Shown: positions 7,585-17,820 of the stretch, one piece after another | How the letters are laid out: the number at the start of each line of letters is the position of its first letter | How positions within the stretch are numbered: position 1 is the stretch's first letter | Assembly: GCA_023511995.1 (NCBI GenBank) | Contig: JAIMAL010000008.1 | Span: 1-64,000 of the forward strand | Direction: 5' to 3' | From: Burkholderiales bacterium | GTDB taxonomy: Bacteria > Pseudomonadota > Gammaproteobacteria > Burkholderiales > Thiobacteraceae | Length of the DNA stretch: 64,000 nucleotides | Notes under the pieces: model-generated | Databases searched by the model: none | Seen by the model: only the letters and a program-made list of their open reading frames with translations | What the model was told of the DNA's origin: nothing | Made by a program: the position numbers and the translations under genes

Positions 7585-8275
7585 GCCCGAGGACGATCTT
7601 CTTGGCAAGCTGGATGCCCTGATGAAGCGGCACCGGCCGGAGGTGGACGTTCCGGTCCTCACCGACATCGTGGTGCCCTCCCCCCTCGACCTCGACGCCA
7701 TCCCGGTGCTGACCGAGGCGGTGAGCCACCCCGACGAGCCCGCGCCGGAAGACACTCCCCCCTTCCCCGAATTGCTGCCGGATCTGCCCCCCGAATCCCT
7801 GCCCCTGGTCTCCAGTGCCCCCACGAGCGCCGAGACCCAACCCGCCGCCCCGCCCCCAGGCGAAGCCCCGCCGTCCCCCCCGCCGGTGCTGGAATTCGAG
7901 ATTCCGCCCGAGGCCCGCTATGTGCGCCTGGCCGACCTTACTCCCACCCCGCCTGCCGGGGAGAGCAGCCCCCCCGCGGCGCAAGCGCAGCCGCCCGCCC
8001 CTGCTTTGCATGCGCTGTCGGAGGAAACCATCCAGCTCATCGCCGACACCATCAAGGCCGACGTGGCAAAAATCCTCGATGCGCAATTACAGCAGGCTCT
8101 CGCTCAGCAACTGCAGGCCAGCCTGCACCTCGCCCTGGACCGGGCCCTTGCCAGCATGCTGGACCAGTTCATGATCCACATGGAGGAAGTCGTGCGCCTG
8201 TCCATCGCCAGCGAACTGCAAAAACAACTGGGGCGAAGCGAATCACCGCCAGCGCCAAATGGAAACGACCTGTAG
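7577..8275 (+). CDS. DUF2486-like hypothetical protein
   Basis: A 232-residue acidic protein between holC and valS, where many betaproteobacteria encode a DUF2486 protein. Two short IPVLTE-like blocks (DVPVLTDIV, AIPVLTEAV) occur in the first 50 residues; a long Pro/Glu/Ala-rich disordered stretch follows (about 55-150); the last 80 residues are helical (ETIQLIADTIKADVAKILDA onward), likely a coiled coil. It overlaps holC by 8 bp, so it is probably translated with a replisome subunit. Function unknown; the family call rests on context and the repeated PVLT motif. Confidence 0.65.
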   Translation: MSEPEDDLLGKLDALMKRHRPEVDVPVLTDIVVPSPLDLDAIPVLTEAVSHPDEPAPEDTPPFPELLPDLPPESLPLVSSAPTSAETQPAAPPPGEAPPSPPPVLEFEIPPEARYVRLADLTPTPPAGESSPPAAQAQPPAPALHALSEETIQLIADTIKADVAKILDAQLQQALAQQLQASLHLALDRALASMLDQFMIHMEEVVRLSIASELQKQLGRSESPPAPNGNDL

Positions 8276-8379
8276 CCAGTATCGAGCCCCCGCTCGCACC
8301 CGAGGGGCCACACGCACAGTACAGAACATCCGCCAGGGATCTCGCGCCCTCTGAGCGACCCGGCGCCTTAAGCCAGCCT

Positions 8380-8388
8380 TGCTATAAT
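8380..8388 (+). promoter_or_regulatory. Extended -10 promoter of valS
   Basis: TGCTATAAT is a perfect extended -10 (TGn-TATAAT) with no good -35, as is usual for this class. The transcript would start near 8395, about 23 bases before the valS ATG. Confidence 0.65.
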
Positions 8389-8417
8389 CCGCGCTTTTCC
8401 GCGCCGGAAGCCTCACC

Positions 8418-11162
8418 ATGGAACTTCCCAAGAGCTTCGAACCCCACGAGATCGAACAGCGTTGGTACCGCATCTGGGAGGAGCGCGGCTATTTCGCGGC
8501 GACCCTCGACCCCACGCGCCCGGCCTACTGCATCATGCTGCCGCCGCCCAATGTCACCGGTACCCTGCACATGGGCCACGCCTTCCAGCACACCCTGATG
8601 GACGCTCTCATCCGCTACCACCGCATGCAGGGCGACAACACGCTGTGGCAGCCCGGCACCGACCACGCCGGCATCGCCACCCAGATCGTGGTGGAGCGGC
8701 AGTTGGAGCGCGAGGGCAAGACGCGCCACGACCTGGGCCGGAAGGCCTTCGTCAAACGGGTGTGGGAGTGGAAGGAGGAATCCGGCTCCACCATCACCCG
8801 CCAAATGCGCCGCCTGGGCGCCTCTGCCGACTGGTCCCGGGAGCGCTTCACCATGGACGAGGGACTGTCCCGCGCGGTGGTGGAGGTGTTCGTCCGTCTC
8901 TACGAGGAAGGCCTCATCTATCGCGGCAAGCGGCTCGTCAACTGGGACCCGGTGCTGATGACGGCGGTGTCTGATCTGGAAGTGGTGTCGGAGGAGGAAG
9001 AGGGCTTCCTCTGGCACATCCGCTACCCGCTGGAGGATGGTAGCGGGCATCTGGTGGTGGCCACCACGCGGCCAGAAACCCTGCTCGGCGACGTGGCTGT
9101 GGCGGTTCATCCGGACGATGAGCGCTACCGTCATCTGGTGGGCAAACACGTGCGTCTGCCGCTGGCGGAGCGCTCCATCCCCATCATCGCCGACAGCTAC
9201 GTGGACCCCGCGTTCGGCACCGGCTGCGTGAAAATCACCCCCGCCCACGATTTCAACGACTGGCAGGTGGGGCAGCGGCACGGCCTGCCCGCCATCAACA
9301 TTTTCACCCCGGATGCCAAACTGAACGACTTGGCGCCGGCGGAATACCAGGGACTCGACCGGTACGAAGCCCGCGCCCGCATCATCGAGGACCTGGAGGC
9401 ACGCGGCCTGCTCGCCGACACGCGCAAGCACCGGCTGATGGTGCCGCGGGGCGACCGCACCCATGCGGTGATCGAGCCCATGCTCACCGACCAATGGTTT
9501 GTGAAAATGGAAAGCCTGGTGCGGCGGGCGCTGGAGGTGGTGGAAACCGGGGAGCTGCGTTTCGTGCCGGAAAACTGGGCCACCACCTACCGGCAATGGC
9601 TGGAAAACATCCAGGACTGGTGCATCTCCCGCCAGCTTTGGTGGGGTCACCGCATCCCCGCCTGGTATGACGAGGAAGGCAACGTCTATGTCGCCCGCAA
9701 CCGGGAAGAGGCGGAACGGAAGGCCGGCTGCAAGACCCTCACCCAGGACGAGGACGTGCTGGACACCTGGTTCTCCTCCGCCCTGTGGCCTTTCTCCACC
9801 CTGGGCTGGCCGGAGGATACGCCGGAGCTGGCGATGTTCCTGCCCACCTCGGTGCTGGTCACCGGTTTCGACATTATCTTCTTCTGGGTGGCGCGCATGG
9901 TGATGATGTCGCTGCACTTCACCGGCAAGGTGCCCTTCCGCGAGGTCTACGTGACGGGGCTGGTGCGCGATGCCCACGGCCAGAAGATGAGCAAATCCAA
10001 AGGCAATATCCTCGATCCCCTGGACCTCATCGATGGCATCGATCTGGAACATCTGGTGGCCAAGCGCACCGCCAACCTGATGAATCCCAAACAGGCCGCC
10101 TCCATCGAAAAGGCCACGCGCGCGGAATTCCCCAACGGCATTCCCGCCTTCGGCGCCGATGCCCTGCGCTTCACCTTCGCCAGTCTCGCCACCCACGGCC
10201 GCGACATCAAGTTTGACCTCAAGCGTTGCGATGGCTACCGCAACTTCTGCAACAAGCTCTGGAATGCCAGCCGCTTCGTGCTCATGAACTGCGAAGGCCA
10301 CGACGTGGGTGTCGATGACACCCGGCCGCTGCAATACTCCGACATCGACAAGTGGATCATCGGCCGCCTGCAGCAGGTGGAGGAGGAGGTGGTAACAGCC
10401 TTCGGCCAATACCGCTTCGACCTCGCCGCCCAGGCCATCTATCAGTTCGTCTGGGACGAATACTGCGACTGGTATCTGGAGCTCGCCAAGGTCCAGCTCG
10501 CACAGGGGAATGAGGCGGAACGGCGCACCACCCGCCGCACCCTGATCCGGGTACTGGAGGCCACCCTGCGGCTCGCCCATCCCTTCATCCCCTTCATCAC
10601 CGAGGAGCTCTGGCAGAAGGTGGCACCCCTTGCCGGGGTAAAGGGGGAGAGCATCATGCTGGCGCCCTACCCCAAACCCCAGCCCGAGCGCATCGACCCG
10701 GCGGCCGCGGAAAAGGTGTCCCTGCTCAAGGCCCTGGTGGGGGCGTGCCGCACCCTGCGCGCGGAAATGAACCTTCCCCCCGGGCAGAAAGTGGCCGCCG
10801 TCGCCCTGGGCGACCCGGCCGTACTCGCCGAACTCAAACCCTATCTCATCGCCTTGGCGCGGCTTGGCGAGCTCACCATCGAAACCCAGGCCCTGCCCCA
10901 TTCGCCGGCGCCGGTGCAGATCGTCGGCGATTACCGGTTGATGCTGAAGGTCCAGGTGGACGTCGCGGCGGAACGGGCAAGACTCACCCGGGAAATCGAG
11001 CGCATCACCGGCGAACTGCGCAAGGCGCAGGCCAAGCTGGACAACCCTGCCTTCGTCGAACGGGCACCGGCCGCGGTAGTGGAGCAGGAACGCCAGCGGC
11101 TGGCCACTTTTCGCGCCACCCTGGACAAGCTCAACGCCCAGCTCGCCGCCCTGCCCGCCTGA
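8418..11162 (+). CDS. valS: Valyl-tRNA synthetase
   Basis: A 914-residue class I aminoacyl-tRNA synthetase charging tRNA-Val. The HIGH-type motif is in [15 protein letters not shown] (about residues 42-56) and KMSKSKGN begins at residue 523. Between them is the CP1 editing domain ([17 protein letters not shown]), which hydrolyses mischarged Thr-tRNA. The C-terminal 65 residues form the usual tRNA-binding coiled coil ([20 protein letters not shown]). Length is slightly under the E. coli enzyme (951). Transcribed from its own extended -10 promoter. Confidence 0.97.
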   Translation: MELPKSFEPHEIEQRWYRIWEERGYFAATLDPTRPAYCIMLPPPNVTGTLHMGHAFQHTLMDALIRYHRMQGDNTLWQPGTDHAGIATQIVVERQLEREGKTRHDLGRKAFVKRVWEWKEESGSTITRQMRRLGASADWSRERFTMDEGLSRAVVEVFVRLYEEGLIYRGKRLVNWDPVLMTAVSDLEVVSEEEEGFLWHIRYPLEDGSGHLVVATTRPETLLGDVAVAVHPDDERYRHLVGKHVRLPLAERSIPIIADSYVDPAFGTGCVKITPAHDFNDWQVGQRHGLPAINIFTPDAKLNDLAPAEYQGLDRYEARARIIEDLEARGLLADTRKHRLMVPRGDRTHAVIEPMLTDQWFVKMESLVRRALEVVETGELRFVPENWATTYRQWLENIQDWCISRQLWWGHRIPAWYDEEGNVYVARNREEAERKAGCKTLTQDEDVLDTWFSSALWPFSTLGWPEDTPELAMFLPTSVLVTGFDIIFFWVARMVMMSLHFTGKVPFREVYVTGLVRDAHGQKMSKSKGNILDPLDLIDGIDLEHLVAKRTANLMNPKQAASIEKATRAEFPNGIPAFGADALRFTFASLATHGRDIKFDLKRCDGYRNFCNKLWNASRFVLMNCEGHDVGVDDTRPLQYSDIDKWIIGRLQQVEEEVVTAFGQYRFDLAAQAIYQFVWDEYCDWYLELAKVQLAQGNEAERRTTRRTLIRVLEATLRLAHPFIPFITEELWQKVAPLAGVKGESIMLAPYPKPQPERIDPAAAEKVSLLKALVGACRTLRAEMNLPPGQKVAAVALGDPAVLAELKPYLIALARLGELTIETQALPHSPAPVQIVGDYRLMLKVQVDVAAERARLTREIERITGELRKAQAKLDNPAFVERAPAAVVEQERQRLATFRATLDKLNAQLAALPA

Positions 11163-11208
11163 TCTTCAGACGGGCCTTGCGCTGAAATGCCAACACCCGT
11201 GTCCCATT

Positions 11209-11394
11209 TCAGACGCAGCGCCGACCCTGCTCCTTGAGCAGTTGGAGGAAAACCTCGGGGCTGATTTCCTCCACCAGCAAGCCCTCGCTGGGGGGTGGCG
11301 CCGAGGCCGGCGCCTGTTCCCGCGCCCGTTCCCGGGCACGGGCGCGGGCGTTTTCCACGGTTTGGGATTTGTGGGGACGGAGCCAGTGGAACAT
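11209..11394 (-). CDS. Small hypothetical protein (61 aa)
   Basis: An uncharacterised 61-residue protein, MFHWLRPHK to KEQGRRCV. A strong ribosome-binding site (AAAGGGAGG, 7 bp before ATG) makes it credible. The N-terminal half is basic (VENARARARERAREQ); the C-terminal half (LLVEEISPEVFLQLLKEQG) is an acidic helix. It ends convergent with valS and diverges from the 92-residue gene, with 135 bp between starts. Not recognised. Confidence 0.55.
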   Translation of the reverse strand: MFHWLRPHKSQTVENARARARERAREQAPASAPPPSEGLLVEEISPEVFLQLLKEQGRRCV

Positions 11395-11529
11395 CGCAAA
11401 CCTCCCTTTTCGTTGCACAGGGAAGCTTTGCAAAAGGCGTGCCATGCTCCGGTGCCTGCCCCGCCCCGCATTGACAAGGCAGGCGGAAGTCCCCAACATC
11501 GGCATCCCTGGGCTTACAGGGAGAGGACC

Positions 11530-11808
11530 ATGCCCCACCAGATCATCCAGCTCAAAGACGAGGAAATCCAAATGCTGCGCCGGGAGCTGGAACTCCTCAT
11601 GGGGGAACGGGAGCTTCTGCTGCGCATCGCCGGGGCGGCGGCAGCCTTCGTCGCCGAGCTCGACACCCAAAGCCTCCCGGAGGAAACTTGGGAGGCAGCG
11701 GAACTGCTCGCCGAATTGCTGAACCGTATCCCCGAAGAAACCCTGCGCGAGGCTTTGGAAGCGGTCAAGGCCCACATCGTCAGTGACGGGGCGCAGCAGC
11801 ACCTCTAA
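11530..11808 (+). CDS. Small helical hypothetical protein (92 aa)
   Basis: A 92-residue acidic, probably all-helical protein starting [14 protein letters not shown], with GAGAGGA before the ATG. A longer in-frame start at 11242 lies opposite the 61-residue gene and lacks support. The first 35 residues look like a short coiled coil ([18 protein letters not shown]). Its stop overlaps the stop of the large AsmA-like gene on the other strand. No family recognised. Confidence 0.6.
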   Translation: MPHQIIQLKDEEIQMLRRELELLMGERELLLRIAGAAAAFVAELDTQSLPEETWEAAELLAELLNRIPEETLREALEAVKAHIVSDGAQQHL

Positions 11809-14687
11809 CCTTCCGTCGCGCCCTTGCCCTCCACCGGAGCGCCTTTCACCGGCAGCGCGCCGCGAAGCGCGGGCGTTTCCAGGGTGCCCATCAGGACGAG
11901 GGGGACGCGGACAGTGGTCGCCTTGGCGCGCAGCTCGGTCACGAGGCTGCCGCTCACGCTGTGATCGGGCTCGATGGTGACCGTCCCAACGGCGCTCAGC
12001 AAATCCTTGCGCAGACGCAGCCCCCGGTAGTGGTAGCGGCCCCGTGCCAGCTCCAGATAGCCGGAAAACTCGTTGAAGCGGGTTTCTCCACCAGTCACCA
12101 CGCTGCGGGAGGCGGCGTTCACCGCCCGCACCAGATCGATGCCTCCCAGCGCCCCCTCCCGGGCCACGAAGGTGGCGCGCACCGTTGGCGCGCCAGCAAG
12201 CCCACCGAAGGTGGCGGCAGCCGCTTCGATGCGCACTTTGGCATCCAGGGTGCCCTCGGTGCGCAAAAGGGGCGTGAAGACCGGCATCGCCTGGGCGAGA
12301 TTCACCCCCTTCACCTCGCCATCGAAGAGGACGCTGAACCCCTCCTGCCAGCGGGCGCGGCCGCTGCCCCGCACACTGCCGCCGTAGAGTTCCCCCTCCA
12401 GGGTGGGCACTTCCAACACCCCATCCCGCACCATCCCCTCCGCCGCAAGCCGGTCGAATTCCAGGCCCACGCCCACAGGCGGTATCCAGCGGGTGGCCGC
12501 AAGCTCCACCCGGAAGCCTCCCGCCATGGGTTGTAGCGTAAACCTCGCCCGCCGGTCCGCGGTGCTGAGCACCGCCTCCCGCAGCCCCTGGCCCGACCAC
12601 TCAAGGAAACCGCCGAAGGCCGGCAGCTCCAGGCCCGGCAGAATGAGCCTCACCTGATCCAGCTCCACCCGGGCAAGTCGCAGCGGTGCGGCGGCCTGGC
12701 GCTTCGCCCAGGCGCCAAGACGCGGCAGGGCATCCGCCTCCAGGCTCACCCCGGTTAGCCTCACCTGCTCCAGCACGACGACGTCCCTCCCCCAATCGGA
12801 AAGCTGCGGGGTGAGCTCGGCGTGGCTTACGCGAATGTCCTGGGCGTGACCAATCGTTACCTGCTCGAGTTTCCAGTGGGGCATGGGATAGGCGGAAAAC
12901 CGCAGCCCACCGATGCGCACCGGCTCCCCCAGGGTCCGGGAAAGTGCTGCCGCCAGTTGTGGCGCGTAGAAGTCGAAGGAGACCAGGTGCACCAGTAACA
13001 CCCCCAGAAGCAGGGCGATCCCCAGGAAGGCGGCGGCGGTTTTCAGCCCCTTGCGCCAGTCGAGGTGCACCCGCCACAGCCGCGGCTGCCGGTCCGCGGC
13101 GAAAAGGGAGGCAAAGGCCGCGGCGCGGGCCTCCGCTTCCGCCCTTTCCCTTTCCTCCTCTGCGAGCAGGGCGCGGGCCTGCTCTTCGGCGAAACGGCGG
13201 GCCTCCTCGGCGGCCTCCCGCGCCGCCCGCTCGGCAGCCGCCTGGGCCGCGGCGCGTTCGGCGGCACGGGCGGCAGCCGCCGCCTCTGCCGCCGCCCGTT
13301 GTTCGGCAAGTTCCCGGGTGCGCCGTCTAGCCTCTTCCCGTGCCTGCGCTTCCTCCTCTGCGCGTCGGCGGGCCTCCGCCTCTTCCTGGGCGCGACGTTC
13401 CGCCTCCTCCCGCCGCCGCGCTTCCTCCGCAAGCCGCGCCTCCGCTTCCGCCCGCGCCCGGGCCGCCTCCTCCGCCCTGCGGCGAGCTTCCGCCTCTTCC
13501 CGGGCGCGGCGTTCCGCCTCCTCCCGCCGGCGCGCTTCTTCCGCAAGCCGCGCCTCCGCTTCCGCCCGCGCCCGGGCTTCTGCTTCCGCCCTGCGGCGGG
13601 CCTCCGCCTCTTCCTGGGCGCGACGTTCCGCCTCCTCCCGCCGCCGGGCTTCTTCCGCAAGCCGCGCTTCTGCTTCCGCGCGCGCCCGGGCTTCCGCTTC
13701 CGCCCTGCGGCGAGCTTCCGCCTCTTCCTGGGCGCGGCGTTCCGCCTCCTCCCGCCGGCGCGCTTCTTCCGCAAGCCGCGCCTCTGCTTCCGCCCGCGCC
13801 CGCGCTTCCTCCTCCGCCCTGCGGCGGGCTTCCGCCTCTTCCCGGGCACGACGTTCCGCCTCCTCCCGCCGCCGGGCTTCCTCCGCAAGCCGCGCCTCCG
13901 CTTCCGCCCGCGCCCGGGCTTCCGCTTCCGCCCGCGCCCGCGCCTCCTCCTCCACCCTGCGGCGGGCTTCTTCCTCTTCCCGGGCCCGGGCCTCCAGGCG
14001 CCGTTTCACCCGCGCCTCCAGCTCCGCAGCGAGGCGGGCCTCGGCAAGCTGGCGCGCCAGCCGCTGCCGTTCCGCTTCGGCGCGGGCCTTCTCCGCCTCG
14101 ATCTCCAGCAGACGGGCTTCCAGCGCGGCCTTGTCCGCAGCCTCGGAGGTCTTTTCCCCGGTTTCGGCCTGATGTTTCGCAGTGCCCGCCGGAACCTTCT
14201 CCACGGGCTCGGGTGTATGGGTCCCGGCCGGCCGGTTTTCCGGGTTGGTGCGGGCTGGTGCGGGGTTCGCCTTTGCCGCTTCTGCGGCCAGCTCCCGGCC
14301 CAGAGCCTCCCGTTCGCGGGCTTTTTCCTCTTCGGCCCGTTGGGCTTCGCGCCGCGCCCGCGCCTCCAGCTCGCGCTGCGCTTCGAAAAAGGCCTGGGTA
14401 TTGGCCTCATCGACGATGATGGTGGAGGAAAAACCCAGGTCTTCGGCTGCCACGGTGTGGCCTGCGCCGCCCAGGCTGCGGATGAACCCCTGGGCGAGCA
14501 GAGTATTCACCACGCTTTCCAGGCGGGACTCGGAAATACGGCCGGCGCGGGCGAGGATGTCAGCCAGGGTGGAGCGGCCATCGACGAGGGCAAGCACGCG
14601 GCTTTGCTCGCGGTTGAGGAGCCGCGACTTGCCGGCAGCCTCCAGGGCTCCCTTCGAGGTTTTGGTGAAGACGGTCTTGAGATCCAT
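11805..14687 (-). CDS. AsmA-like protein with cytoplasmic winged-helix-like domain and long repeat coiled coil
   Basis: A 960-residue, probably inner-membrane protein. Residues 15-80 ([20 protein letters not shown] then [15 protein letters not shown]) look like the small winged-helix domain of several betaproteobacterial regulators. Residues 110-540 are an Ala/Glu/Arg coiled coil holding five 38-residue repeats (257-446). One TM helix follows (about 547-568, [16 protein letters not shown]). The periplasmic remainder opens [20 protein letters not shown] and continues as AsmA-like beta repeats and an AsmA C-terminal region. AsmA-family proteins are implicated in phospholipid transport to the outer membrane. 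I chose ATG 14687 ([10 protein letters not shown]) over ATG 14723 because homologous N-termini begin there. The TolA-like coil is unusual for an AsmA protein. Confidence 0.75.
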   Translation of the reverse strand: MDLKTVFTKTSKGALEAAGKSRLLNREQSRVLALVDGRSTLADILARAGRISESRLESVVNTLLAQGFIRSLGGAGHTVAAEDLGFSSTIIVDEANTQAFFEAQRELEARARREAQRAEEEKAREREALGRELAAEAAKANPAPARTNPENRPAGTHTPEPVEKVPAGTAKHQAETGEKTSEAADKAALEARLLEIEAEKARAEAERQRLARQLAEARLAAELEARVKRRLEARAREEEEARRRVEEEARARAEAEARARAEAEARLAEEARRREEAERRAREEAEARRRAEEEARARAEAEARLAEEARRREEAERRAQEEAEARRRAEAEARARAEAEARLAEEARRREEAERRAQEEAEARRRAEAEARARAEAEARLAEEARRREEAERRAREEAEARRRAEEAARARAEAEARLAEEARRREEAERRAQEEAEARRRAEEEAQAREEARRRTRELAEQRAAAEAAAAARAAERAAAQAAAERAAREAAEEARRFAEEQARALLAEEERERAEAEARAAAFASLFAADRQPRLWRVHLDWRKGLKTAAAFLGIALLLGVLLVHLVSFDFYAPQLAAALSRTLGEPVRIGGLRFSAYPMPHWKLEQVTIGHAQDIRVSHAELTPQLSDWGRDVVVLEQVRLTGVSLEADALPRLGAWAKRQAAAPLRLARVELDQVRLILPGLELPAFGGFLEWSGQGLREAVLSTADRRARFTLQPMAGGFRVELAATRWIPPVGVGLEFDRLAAEGMVRDGVLEVPTLEGELYGGSVRGSGRARWQEGFSVLFDGEVKGVNLAQAMPVFTPLLRTEGTLDAKVRIEAAAATFGGLAGAPTVRATFVAREGALGGIDLVRAVNAASRSVVTGGETRFNEFSGYLELARGRYHYRGLRLRKDLLSAVGTVTIEPDHSVSGSLVTELRAKATTVRVPLVLMGTLETPALRGALPVKGAPVEGKGATEG
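13350..13919 (-). repeat. Five tandem 114-bp repeats coding a charged coiled coil
   Basis: Five consecutive 38-residue units begin [15 protein letters not shown]; most differ at only a few positions (AQ/AR, EAE/EEE/EEA). The near-identity at DNA level suggests recent unequal duplication. Copy number could vary between strains and could be miscollapsed in assemblies. Confidence 0.85.
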
Positions 14688-14769
14688 GGAGATTTCCCAC
14701 CCCCTGGCCGACAGGGCGGCCATTCCCTTTCATCGTCACGCCACCGCCCGGCTTGAGGCCCAATCGGCG

Positions 14770-14775
14770 ATTATA
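14770..14775 (-). promoter_or_regulatory. -10 box upstream of the AsmA-like gene
   Basis: A perfect TATAAT on the minus strand lies 83 bp before the chosen start. No convincing -35 is visible at 16-18 bp. Confidence 0.4.
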
Positions 14776-14878
14776 GACAGACTTATGACGCAACAGCCCC
14801 CCATGCCTCACGGGAAAAGCGCTGTCCTTCAGGCGCTTGCAACCCGGAGCGGCAAGCCGGGAGAAGGTGAGAATTTTG

Positions 14879-15745
14879 TCATTTTTGCCCCTTGAGCGCA
14901 GCCAGGCGGCGACGATAGGGCTCCCCCACGACATCGGCCACGCCGGGCAGGGCCAGCACCGCCTGGGCCGCGCGGCGGGCGAGTCCCTGCCGCCATTCCG
15001 GCGCGGCCTCGACAATGGCGAGGAGATCCTCAAGGGCCTCGCCATAGGCATCGGCAAGGAGATGGCGGGCTGCGCGCTGGAAGCGCGCCGCGTGGTCGTC
15101 CGGCGCCTCCCGCACACGCGCGTCAAGGGTGCTTATTTCTGGTGCCCCATCGGCAGCGAGGATGAGGGTGAGATGGGTGTGCAGGTTTTCGATTTCGGGA
15201 TGGCTCGCCAGCGCGGGCGGCAGATGCTCGAGCAGGGCATGGGCCCGGGCGTGCTCCCCATGCTGCACCATCAGGCGGGCGAGATCGAGGGGCGGGCGGG
15301 GGTCGTCGGGACTGTCCAACGCGGCCTGAGCGAGGCGGGCGTAGGCGGCCTCCACCTGTCCCTGGCGGAAGAGTCGCACGGCCTCAAGCTGCGCCGCGCT
15401 CCGTGGGCGGGGCAGGTGGCGATCGAGGGCGGCGCGCAGGACCGGCTCGGCTTCCACCCCCAGGAGGGTTTCCACCACCTTGCCGTGGCGAAAAAACTTC
15501 ACCGTGGGCAGGCTCACCACGCCCCACTCGCGGGCCAGCGGGCCAAGTTCATCCGTGTTCACCCGCACCAGCAGAAAGCGGCCGCCATAGGCTTCGGCGA
15601 GCTGGATCAGCCGCGGCATGAAGACCATGCAGGGGCCGGCGCGGGGCGACCAGAAGTAGGCAAGCACGAGGCCCCGTTCGGAATTGCCCAGCACGAGGGG
15701 AGCAAAAGTCTCGGCAGTGGCGTCGATGACGAAGCGGGAGGCCAT
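14879..15745 (-). CDS. cnoX: Thioredoxin-TPR protein, CnoX/YbbN-like
   Basis: A 288-residue protein with an N-terminal thioredoxin fold (about 1-110) and a helical TPR part (about 115-285), the layout and length of CnoX (284 in E. coli), a holdase that protects proteins from oxidative and chlorine stress and delivers them to GroEL. The redox motif here is AGPC (residues 36-39) rather than CGPC, so the first cysteine is missing and only Cys39 remains; normal disulfide reduction is therefore unlikely, while mixed-disulfide protection is still possible. E. coli CnoX also has an altered motif, so this fits the family. Confidence 0.82.
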   Translation of the reverse strand: MASRFVIDATAETFAPLVLGNSERGLVLAYFWSPRAGPCMVFMPRLIQLAEAYGGRFLLVRVNTDELGPLAREWGVVSLPTVKFFRHGKVVETLLGVEAEPVLRAALDRHLPRPRSAAQLEAVRLFRQGQVEAAYARLAQAALDSPDDPRPPLDLARLMVQHGEHARAHALLEHLPPALASHPEIENLHTHLTLILAADGAPEISTLDARVREAPDDHAARFQRAARHLLADAYGEALEDLLAIVEAAPEWRQGLARRAAQAVLALPGVADVVGEPYRRRLAALKGQK

Positions 15746-15813
15746 GATTGATCATACACCCCAGCCGAGGACGCTTGCCGGGCGGAAGGGGACGCAGCCG
15801 CGTTGCCGCCGCT

Positions 15814-16203
15814 TCAGGCTTCGAGGGCGGCCTTCACCCGATCAAGCCGCGCCCGGGCCTCCTTGGCGATTTCGCACACGGCCTTGTTGCTCACCAGCTC
15901 CACCATGATGTTGGGATCGAGCAGCAGGATGCTCACCTTGCCATCCGGCTCCTGGCGGACGACGACATTGCAGGGCAAAAGCAGACCGATGTCGGGCTCC
16001 AGTTCGATGGCCTTGCTGGCAAGCACGGGATTGCAGGCGCCGAGAATGCGGTAAGGCAGGCGCTCCAAACCCAGCTTGGCCTTGAGGGTGGCGGCGACGT
16101 CGATGTCCGTCAACACCCCGAAACCTTCCTTCTTCAATTCCTCGGTCACCCGTTCCACCGCCGCATCGAAGGGCAGGTTCAAGGTCACGCTCAGTCCATA
16201 CAT
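15814..16203 (-). CDS. DUF302 family protein
   Basis: A 129-residue cytoplasmic protein, starting MYGLSVTLNLPFDAAVERV behind AGGAGG; an ATG 18 bp upstream precedes that site and is rejected. Family features: KKEGFGVLTDIDVAATLK and YRILGACNPVLASKAI, then LLLPCNVVVRQ, with the two conserved cysteines. DUF302 proteins are small, widespread and of unknown biochemical role. Monocistronic, between the cnoX-like gene and the EAL-HDOD gene. Confidence 0.88.
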   Translation of the reverse strand: MYGLSVTLNLPFDAAVERVTEELKKEGFGVLTDIDVAATLKAKLGLERLPYRILGACNPVLASKAIELEPDIGLLLPCNVVVRQEPDGKVSILLLDPNIMVELVSNKAVCEIAKEARARLDRVKAALEA

Positions 16204-16321
16204 GTTGCCTCCTGATTCCACGTTGAATTGCCCATTATACGGCTTGCCCTCAAGCCGCGGCCGACCCTGCCGCTATAGCGGATGGAAAGCAGCATAGCGC
16301 GTCTTTCTTCAGGAATGCCCG

Positions 16322-17764
16322 ATGCTTGGCAAATATTTCAAATTCTTCACCGGGCGTCCGGCGAAGGAGGCAAAGCCACCTGCGGATGATGCGCCGGCGG
16401 GCGCCCCCATCGAGGAAATCGTCCCCCTCCTGGACAAGCCGCCACGGCCCGTGGCGGCGGAAAACCGGGTGGTGGACACCGCCGCCACCCAGTCGGTGGT
16501 GAACGACCTGCTGCCCATCGAAACCCACGGCAAACGCACCCGCGTCGCCGACCTGTTGCAGCGCTTCCTGGGACGCCAGCCGGTGCTGGATGCCGCCGGC
16601 CACATCCTCGGTTATGAGCTGCGGCTGAAGAAAACCCTGCCCCCGGCAGCCTCGGCCACGCTGCAACAGATGCTGGACGAGATGCTGCTGGCAAGCCTCC
16701 TCGATCTCGACATCCACGCGCTGCGCGGCGGCCGCCTCATCTTCGTGCCCCTTTCCGTGCACACCCTGGACAGCGGCTTTCTGCCACGTCTGGCCGGCGA
16801 AGGCCTGGTGCTCGCCGTGCGTGCCGAAGGCGAGCCCGTGGAACTGGCGCGGCGTTTGAGCGAGCTCAAAGGCCTGGGTTATGGGCTTGCCCTCGATGAG
16901 CCGGAACTCGACGACGCCATGGGGCCCCTTTTGCCCCTTGCCGACTACCTGCGGGTCGATGCCCATGGGCGCGATGCGCTGCGCCTGGGGGAATTCGCGG
17001 TGGCCGCGGCCAAACTGAGCCAGGCACGGCTTGTCGCCACCCGCGTCGATGCCGAGGAACTCTTCCTGGCCTGCCGCAAGCTGGGATTCAAGGCTTTTCA
17101 GGGTTATGCCTTCACGCGCCTTGCGCCGGACAAGCCCAGCCGCCTCAACGCCCAGCGCCTGCGCGTCATGGAGCTCCTCAACCTGACGTTGAGCCGCGCC
17201 GAGATCGAGGACATCGAGGCGGTGTTCAAACGGGAGCCGCTCCTTGCCTACAAGCTTTTGCGCTACATCAATTCCGCCGCCAGCGGCCTGCTGCAGCCGG
17301 TGCGCTCCATCAGTCACGCGCTCATGGTGCTGGGCTACGAAAAGCTCTACCGCTGGCTCACCCTGCTTCTGTTCGCCAGCGGCGAGCCGGATTTCCGCAC
17401 CCTCGCCCTCATGCGCACTGCCCTCGTGCGCGGCCGCTTCGCCGAGCTTTTGGGTCGGGACCGCCTGCCGCGGGAGGCGGTCGATGCCCTGTTCATCGTC
17501 GGCATGTTTTCCACCCTCGATGCCCTGCTCAATCTGCCCATGAACGAGGCGCTGGCGGGACTCAAGCTGCCGCTGGAAATCAAGCAGGCTTTGCTTGCGC
17601 GGGAAGGCCCCTATGCGCCCTACCTGGAGCTGGTGCTGGCCACGGAGGAAGGGGAGGAACACATCCTGGAAACCTATGCCGCGGTATGCGGCATCGATGC
17701 GGCCACCCTCAACGCCGCCCAGGCGGAGGCACTGCGGTGGGCCGACGAGATGGACCAGGCGTGA
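16322..17764 (+). CDS. EAL-HDOD (YuxH-like) signalling protein, degenerate EAL
   Basis: A 480-residue cytoplasmic regulator. An N-terminal low-complexity part (1-85) precedes a degenerate EAL domain (about 85-275), in which the EAL triad appears as YEL (HILGYELRLKK) and the usual metal-binding residues are not evident. A C-terminal HDOD domain follows (about 280-470; EDIEAVFKREPLLAYKLLRY, then SISHALMVLGYEKLYRWL). The EAL part is unlikely to cleave c-di-GMP but may bind it or act as a scaffold. Such proteins affect motility and biofilm decisions in other proteobacteria. No operon partner. Confidence 0.88.
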   Translation: MLGKYFKFFTGRPAKEAKPPADDAPAGAPIEEIVPLLDKPPRPVAAENRVVDTAATQSVVNDLLPIETHGKRTRVADLLQRFLGRQPVLDAAGHILGYELRLKKTLPPAASATLQQMLDEMLLASLLDLDIHALRGGRLIFVPLSVHTLDSGFLPRLAGEGLVLAVRAEGEPVELARRLSELKGLGYGLALDEPELDDAMGPLLPLADYLRVDAHGRDALRLGEFAVAAAKLSQARLVATRVDAEELFLACRKLGFKAFQGYAFTRLAPDKPSRLNAQRLRVMELLNLTLSRAEIEDIEAVFKREPLLAYKLLRYINSAASGLLQPVRSISHALMVLGYEKLYRWLTLLLFASGEPDFRTLALMRTALVRGRFAELLGRDRLPREAVDALFIVGMFSTLDALLNLPMNEALAGLKLPLEIKQALLAREGPYAPYLELVLATEEGEEHILETYAAVCGIDAATLNAAQAEALRWADEMDQA

Positions 17765-17820
17765 TGCATCTATGGCCAGAGCGGCCCGCCACCACGCCGT
17801 GAAGGGAGCGGTTTGAGCGA

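Noticed and set aside
8382-10901. An 839-codon minus-strand frame opposite valS
   Set aside because: Shadow frame; the plus strand is an unmistakable valyl-tRNA synthetase.
13350-13919. Regular 114-bp repeats as a CRISPR-like array
   Set aside because: No spacers; the units are contiguous and in frame within a coding region.
13051-14756. Long plus-strand open frames opposite the AsmA-like gene, including ones of several hundred codons
   Set aside because: They are antisense shadows of the GC-rich Ala/Glu/Arg repeats, with no ribosome-binding sites and biased Ser/Arg/Pro composition.
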